NCBI GenBank assembly: GCA_031177445.1
Contig: JAPSGP010000004.1
Coordinates: 1 to 26,058 of the forward strand
DNA length: 26,058 nucleotides
DNA from: Acidimicrobiia bacterium
GTDB taxonomy: Bacteria > Actinomycetota > Acidimicrobiia > IMCC26256 > JACDBD01
Reading direction: 5' to 3'
Shown here: positions 22,644 through 26,058 of the stretch, piece by piece
Layout of the letters: the number at the start of each line of letters is the position of its first letter
Numbering within the stretch: position 1 is the first letter of the stretch
Position numbers and translations under genes: made by a program
Notes under the pieces: generated by a model
Databases searched by the model: none
The model's input: the letters and a program-made list of their open reading frames with translations, nothing else
What the model was told of the DNA's origin: nothing

Positions 22644-24290
22644 ATGACGGTCGACCTGCTCGTCCTGGGCAGCGGCATCGCCGGGCTGTCGGCCGCGGTG
22701 CACGCCGCCCAGGCGGGATGGTCGGTCGTCGTGCTGACCAAGTGCGAGCTCGCGAGCTCTGCGACCCAGTACGCCCAGGGCGGTGTGGCGGCGGCGTCGC
22801 TGGAAGCGCCCGGTGACGACTCGCCCGAGCTCCACTTCCGCGACACCCTGGGCGCGGGCGCGGGGTTGTGCGATCCGCTCGCGGTCAAGGTCCTGGTCAC
22901 TGAGGGGCCCGACCGGGTTCGCGAGCTCATCGCGATGGGGGCGGTGTTCGATCGCACCGGCGACGGCGAAGCGGCGGCGCTCGCCCTCACGCGGGAAGGT
23001 GGTCACTCGGTCGCACGCGTCGTGCACGCCGGCGGCGACGCAACCGGCGCGGAGATCGAACGCGCCCTGGTCGCGGCGGTCGGCGCGACGACCGCCGCAG
23101 TGCGCGAGGGCTGGCTGGCGCTCGACCTCCTTGTCGAGCAGGGCCGCGCCGCCGGCACCACGGCGATCTCACCCGAGGGCGCGGTCCAACAGATTCATGC
23201 CCGGCACACGATGCTCGCCACCGGCGGTGCTGGTCAGTGCTTCGCCGTCACCACCAATCCACCGGTCTCCACCGGAGACGGGATCGCGATGGCGCTGCGC
23301 GCCGGTGTCGCGGTCGCCGACGTCGAGTTCATGCAGTTCCATCCCACGGCGCTCCATCATCCGGCGATGCCGCGGCCGTTGCTCTCCGAAGCGCTACGGG
23401 GCGAAGGCGCGGTCCTCCGCGACGCCGCCGGCCGAGCGTTCATGGCGACCGAGCACCCGCTCGCCGATCTGGCACCCCGCGACATCGTCGCTCGAGCCAT
23501 CGCGCGCCGAATCGACGATGGACCGATGGATCATCTGTGGCTCGACGCCACCGCCATCGAGCGCTTCGACACGCGCTTTCCGACGATCTGGCGCGCCTGC
23601 CAGGCCGTGGGCCTGGATCCTCGCCGCGACTGGCTCCCGGTGGCGCCGGCCGCGCACTACCTCTGCGGCGGGGTGTGCACCGATCTCGACGGCGCCACGA
23701 CCCTGCCCGGCCTCTGGGCCGCCGGGGAGGTCGCGAACTCGGGGGTGCACGGCGCCAATCGGTTGGCGTCGAACTCGCTGCTCGACGGAATGGTCTTTGC
23801 CCGACGGGCGATCGGCGCGATCGCGAGCGGCAAGGACGCGCCCGAGCCGTCGGGTGTGCTCGAGCTCGTGCACGACTCCGTCGCGCCGGCGCGCCAGCCG
23901 AGCTCGGCGCTGCATGCCGGCGGCACGACGCGCGGCGACGTCCAGGACCTCATGACCCGCGATGCGGGTGTGTTGCGAGAGGCCGTGCGGCTCGAACGTG
24001 CGACCAAGGAGCTCGCGACGATGGACGCCTCGGACCCCGAGGTGCACAACCTCGTCACAGTTGGGACCGCGTTGGTCGAGGCGGCGACCCGTCGGACGGA
24101 GTCACGCGGCACCCACACCCGGCAGGATCACTTCGCCGCAGCGCCCGAGTTTCTCGGGCGATTCGTCTTCGGCGGCGGACCGTCGCCGGTGTTCGTCCCG
24201 CTTCCCGACCGGGTCGCGTCGATCGGTGGTGCAGAACACCCGGAACGAGGGGGGTCTTCTGTACCAACGCTGCGGGCGGTGCGTCGATGA
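22644..24290 (+). CDS. nadB: L-aspartate oxidase
   Basis: A 548-residue flavoprotein that oxidises aspartate to iminoaspartate, the first step of de novo NAD synthesis. The FAD-binding start is VLGSGIAGLSAAVHA. Family blocks follow: SSATQYAQGGVAAA, GGHSVARVVHAGGDATGAEI, the FMQFHPTALHHP substrate region, LLSEALRGEGAVLRDAAGR, HYLCGGVCTDLDGATTLPGL, and AGEVANSGVHGANRLASNS. Length is near that of E. coli NadB. The C-terminus (RFVFGGGPSPVFVPLPDR) is followed by about 20 less typical residues. Its stop overlaps the nadC start (ATGA). nadA, the next pathway gene, is not in the window. Confidence 0.96.
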   Translation: MTVDLLVLGSGIAGLSAAVHAAQAGWSVVVLTKCELASSATQYAQGGVAAASLEAPGDDSPELHFRDTLGAGAGLCDPLAVKVLVTEGPDRVRELIAMGAVFDRTGDGEAAALALTREGGHSVARVVHAGGDATGAEIERALVAAVGATTAAVREGWLALDLLVEQGRAAGTTAISPEGAVQQIHARHTMLATGGAGQCFAVTTNPPVSTGDGIAMALRAGVAVADVEFMQFHPTALHHPAMPRPLLSEALRGEGAVLRDAAGRAFMATEHPLADLAPRDIVARAIARRIDDGPMDHLWLDATAIERFDTRFPTIWRACQAVGLDPRRDWLPVAPAAHYLCGGVCTDLDGATTLPGLWAAGEVANSGVHGANRLASNSLLDGMVFARRAIGAIASGKDAPEPSGVLELVHDSVAPARQPSSALHAGGTTRGDVQDLMTRDAGVLREAVRLERATKELATMDASDPEVHNLVTVGTALVEAATRRTESRGTHTRQDHFAAAPEFLGRFVFGGGPSPVFVPLPDRVASIGGAEHPERGGSSVPTLRAVRR

Positions 24291-25144
24291 GCGAGCTTGA
24301 TCCTCCGATCGCGATCGTGCGCGACGTCGTCGCCCGGGCGCTGGCGGAGGATCTGGGCACGCTCGGCGACCTGACGTCACTCGCGGTCGTGCCCGCCGGC
24401 GCGCGCGGCCGTGGCGCGCTGGTTGCGCGGTCCCCCGGCGTGCTCGCCGGATCATCGGCGGCACGAGAGGTGTTCCGTCAGGTCGACCCGACCATCGAGG
24501 TGCGATGGGGGGCAGTGGACGGCGCCGCCGTCGCTGCCGCCGATCGTCTCGCGCACCTCGAAGGCCCTGCCCGCTCGTTGCTCGTGGCCGAGCGCACCGC
24601 GCTCAACCTGCTCTGCCATTGCTCGGGCGTGGCCACGCTCACCCGGGCCTTCGTGGATGCGGTCGCCGGCACCGCGACGAGGATCCGCGACACCCGCAAG
24701 ACGTTGCCCGGGCTCCGCGCGCTCGAAAAGGCCGCAGTACGGGCAGGTGGCGGCGCCAACCACCGCGAGTCGTTGTCGGACGCCGTCCTCATCAAGGACA
24801 ACCACCTCGTCCACCTCACCGTCCGCGACGCCATCGAGCGCGCCCGGGAGCAGTGGCCGGGACGTGTCGTCGAAGTGGAATGCGACTCGCTGGAGCAGGT
24901 CGCCGAAGCCAAGGCGGCGGGCCCCGACCTCGTGCTGGTCGACAACATGTCTCCCCGCGAAGTGGCGGAGGCGGTGGCGGTGCTGTCGGGCGTCGCCCCG
25001 GTCGAGGTCTCGGGCCGGGTGACACTCGAGACCGCACGGTCGTATGCCGAGGCCGGTGCCGACTACCTCGCGGTCGGGGCGATCACCCATTCCGCTCCCG
25101 CGCTCGACATCGGCCTCGACTTCGATCACCGCACTGGAGACTGA
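24287..25144 (+). CDS. nadC: Nicotinate-nucleotide pyrophosphorylase (quinolinate phosphoribosyltransferase)
   Basis: A 285-residue enzyme that converts quinolinate and PRPP to nicotinate mononucleotide. Family features in order: ALAEDLGTLGDLTSLAV near the N-terminus, AERTALNLLCHCSGVATLT, RDTRKTLPGLRALEKAAV with the substrate-binding Arg and Lys, GGGANHRESLSDAVLIKDNH, VEVECDSLEQVAEA, DLVLVDNMSP, and the C-terminal phosphate-binding VSGRVTLETARSYAEAG and YLAVGAITHS. The ATG overlaps the nadB stop. coaX follows after 2 bases. The nadB-nadC-coaX run is a known actinobacterial arrangement, for example in Streptomyces. Confidence 0.97.
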   Translation: MSELDPPIAIVRDVVARALAEDLGTLGDLTSLAVVPAGARGRGALVARSPGVLAGSSAAREVFRQVDPTIEVRWGAVDGAAVAAADRLAHLEGPARSLLVAERTALNLLCHCSGVATLTRAFVDAVAGTATRIRDTRKTLPGLRALEKAAVRAGGGANHRESLSDAVLIKDNHLVHLTVRDAIERAREQWPGRVVEVECDSLEQVAEAKAAGPDLVLVDNMSPREVAEAVAVLSGVAPVEVSGRVTLETARSYAEAGADYLAVGAITHSAPALDIGLDFDHRTGD

Positions 25145-25146
25145 GC

Positions 25147-25911
25147 ATGCTGCTCGCTGTCGACGCCGGGAACACCCAGACGGTGATCGGTCTGTTCAAC
25201 GGAGCCCAGCTGGCCGACCACTGGCGCATCGCGACCGTCGCCGAGCGCACCGAGGACGAGCTCGCGCTGATGATCCAGCAGTTCCTGGGGTTCCACGGTT
25301 TCTCGTTCGACGCCCAGGTGAGCGGGGTCGCGGTTGCCTCTGGTGTCCCGCGTATGACTGCGGCGCTCCGGCTCATGACCAGGCGCTACTTCGGGTTCGA
25401 TGCGCTCGTGATCGAGCCCGGCGTCCGGACCGGGATGCCGATCCTCTACGACAACCCGAAGGAGGTCGGCGCCGACCGCATCGCCAACGCGGTCGCGGCT
25501 TACGACCTCTACGGCGGCCCGTCCATCGTCGTCGACTTCGGGACGGCGAACACGATCGAGGCGATCAGCGAGAAGGGCGAGTACCTGGGCGGCGCGATCT
25601 TCCCCGGCATCGAGATCTCGATGGACGCGCTGTTCGCCCGGGCCGCCGCACTCCGGCGCGTGGAACTGGTGCCGCCGAAAAACGTGATCGGCAAGTCGAC
25701 GATGGAATCGATCCAGTCGGGTGCGATCTACGGCTTCACCGGCCAGGTGGACGCGTTGGTCGACCGCTTCGAGGCCGAGCTCGGCGAGTGCACCGTCGTC
25801 GCCACCGGAGGCCAGGCCGAGCTGCTCATGCCGTTCTCGCGAACGATCCAGCACAACGAGCCGTGGCTGACGCTCCGCGGCCTGCGGATCGTGTTCGAGC
25901 GGAACCGGTGA
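25147..25911 (+). CDS. coaX: Type III pantothenate kinase
   Basis: A 254-residue ASKHA-fold kinase catalysing the first step from pantothenate to CoA. Motifs are LLAVDAGNTQTVIGLFNG (phosphate 1; D6), VGADRIANAVAAYDLYGG (D110 catalytic region), and VVDFGTANTIEAISEKGEYL (phosphate 2), followed by GGAIFPGIEIS and GAIYGFTGQVDALVDRF. Length is typical. The starting ATG lies 2 bases after the nadC stop. This makes the last of three consecutive CoA or NAD cofactor steps here, and lysS follows 7 bases later. Confidence 0.97.
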   Translation: MLLAVDAGNTQTVIGLFNGAQLADHWRIATVAERTEDELALMIQQFLGFHGFSFDAQVSGVAVASGVPRMTAALRLMTRRYFGFDALVIEPGVRTGMPILYDNPKEVGADRIANAVAAYDLYGGPSIVVDFGTANTIEAISEKGEYLGGAIFPGIEISMDALFARAAALRRVELVPPKNVIGKSTMESIQSGAIYGFTGQVDALVDRFEAELGECTVVATGGQAELLMPFSRTIQHNEPWLTLRGLRIVFERNR

Positions 25912-25918
25912 GCGCGCG

Positions 25919-26058
25919 ATGACGGACGACGAGCGCGCCCGGCGGCTCGCCAAGGTCGAGGCGCTGCGCGACCGTGGTGTCGATCCCTATCCGGTTCGCT
26001 TCGACCGCACCCACACGGTCGCCGAGCTTCGGGCCCGCTTCGACGACCTCGACGCTGG
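25919..26058 (+). CDS. lysS: Lysyl-tRNA synthetase, N-terminal part (cut by the window edge)
   Basis: The first 46 codons are visible from ATG 25919. MTDDERARRLAKVEALRDRG, then VDPYPVRFDRTHTVAELRAR, match the start of class II lysyl-tRNA synthetases, where 'G.dPYP.rf' precedes the anticodon-binding OB domain. The start lies 7 bases after the coaX stop. The position directly after coaX agrees with the mycobacterial order (coaX, one small gene, lysS). The identification rests on a short N-terminus plus synteny. Confidence 0.85.
   Translation, partial: MTDDERARRLAKVEALRDRGVDPYPVRFDRTHTVAELRARFDDLDA

Overview
The window is GC-rich (about 70% by eye) chromosomal DNA from an actinobacterium. Gene order and protein families fit Actinomycetota, and a lineage near Acidimicrobiia is my best guess (inference, no search was run). 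Two blocks match known actinobacterial synteny: topA-tmk-holB, and DUF2342 metalloprotease-tilS-hpt-ftsH-folE-folP-folB-folK-DUF2520-panC-panD-coaX-lysS. The second has the same relative order as the Mycobacterium tuberculosis Rv3626c-Rv3598c region. Here it carries extra genes: a response regulator before tilS, a phosphatase-like gene between folP and folB, and nadB-nadC between panD and coaX. Every gene except the DedA gene lies on the + strand.

Layout. 1-106: C-terminal end of an unknown gene. 114-809 (-): DedA membrane protein, divergent from topA (955-3750). 3794-6901: MFS transporter, tmk and holB. 6925-7000: tRNA-Thr(CGT). 7001-10264 is the only clearly accessory and partly decayed stretch. 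It holds a broken secreted alpha/beta hydrolase, a membrane-anchored GH43-like protein, and a frameshifted M48-like membrane protein whose zinc ligands are missing. 10381-12052: CAP-domain lipoprotein, a SigH/SigR-type sigma factor with its zinc anti-sigma factor, and a small membrane protein. 12049-17436: DUF2342 metalloprotease, orphan response regulator, tilS, hpt and ftsH. 17433-20351: folate genes folE, folP, phosphatase-like gene, folB and folK. 20393-25911: cofactor genes for pantothenate/CoA and NAD (DUF2520, panC, panD, nadB, nadC, coaX). 25919 to the end: start of lysS.

How the genes work together. FolE, FolB, FolK and FolP cover most of the pterin branch of folate synthesis. PanC, PanD and CoaX cover beta-alanine, pantothenate and its phosphorylation. 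NadB and NadC flank the missing NadA step of de novo NAD synthesis. Nine gene pairs are joined by 4-base stop/start overlaps (GTGA, ATGA or TTGA), so translation is tightly coupled.

Most notable observations. (1) A TAnnnT box lies 6-10 bases before the start codon of at least seven genes, which predicts widespread leaderless transcription. (2) A dual-specificity-phosphatase-like protein sits in the folate operon with its catalytic Cys replaced by His. (3) The M48-like protein has lost two of three zinc ligands and has a frameshift. (4) PanC has an unusual C-terminal tail with atypical codon use and a perfect 7-bp hairpin just before panD. No CRISPR array, insertion sequence, phage or obvious defence system was seen.
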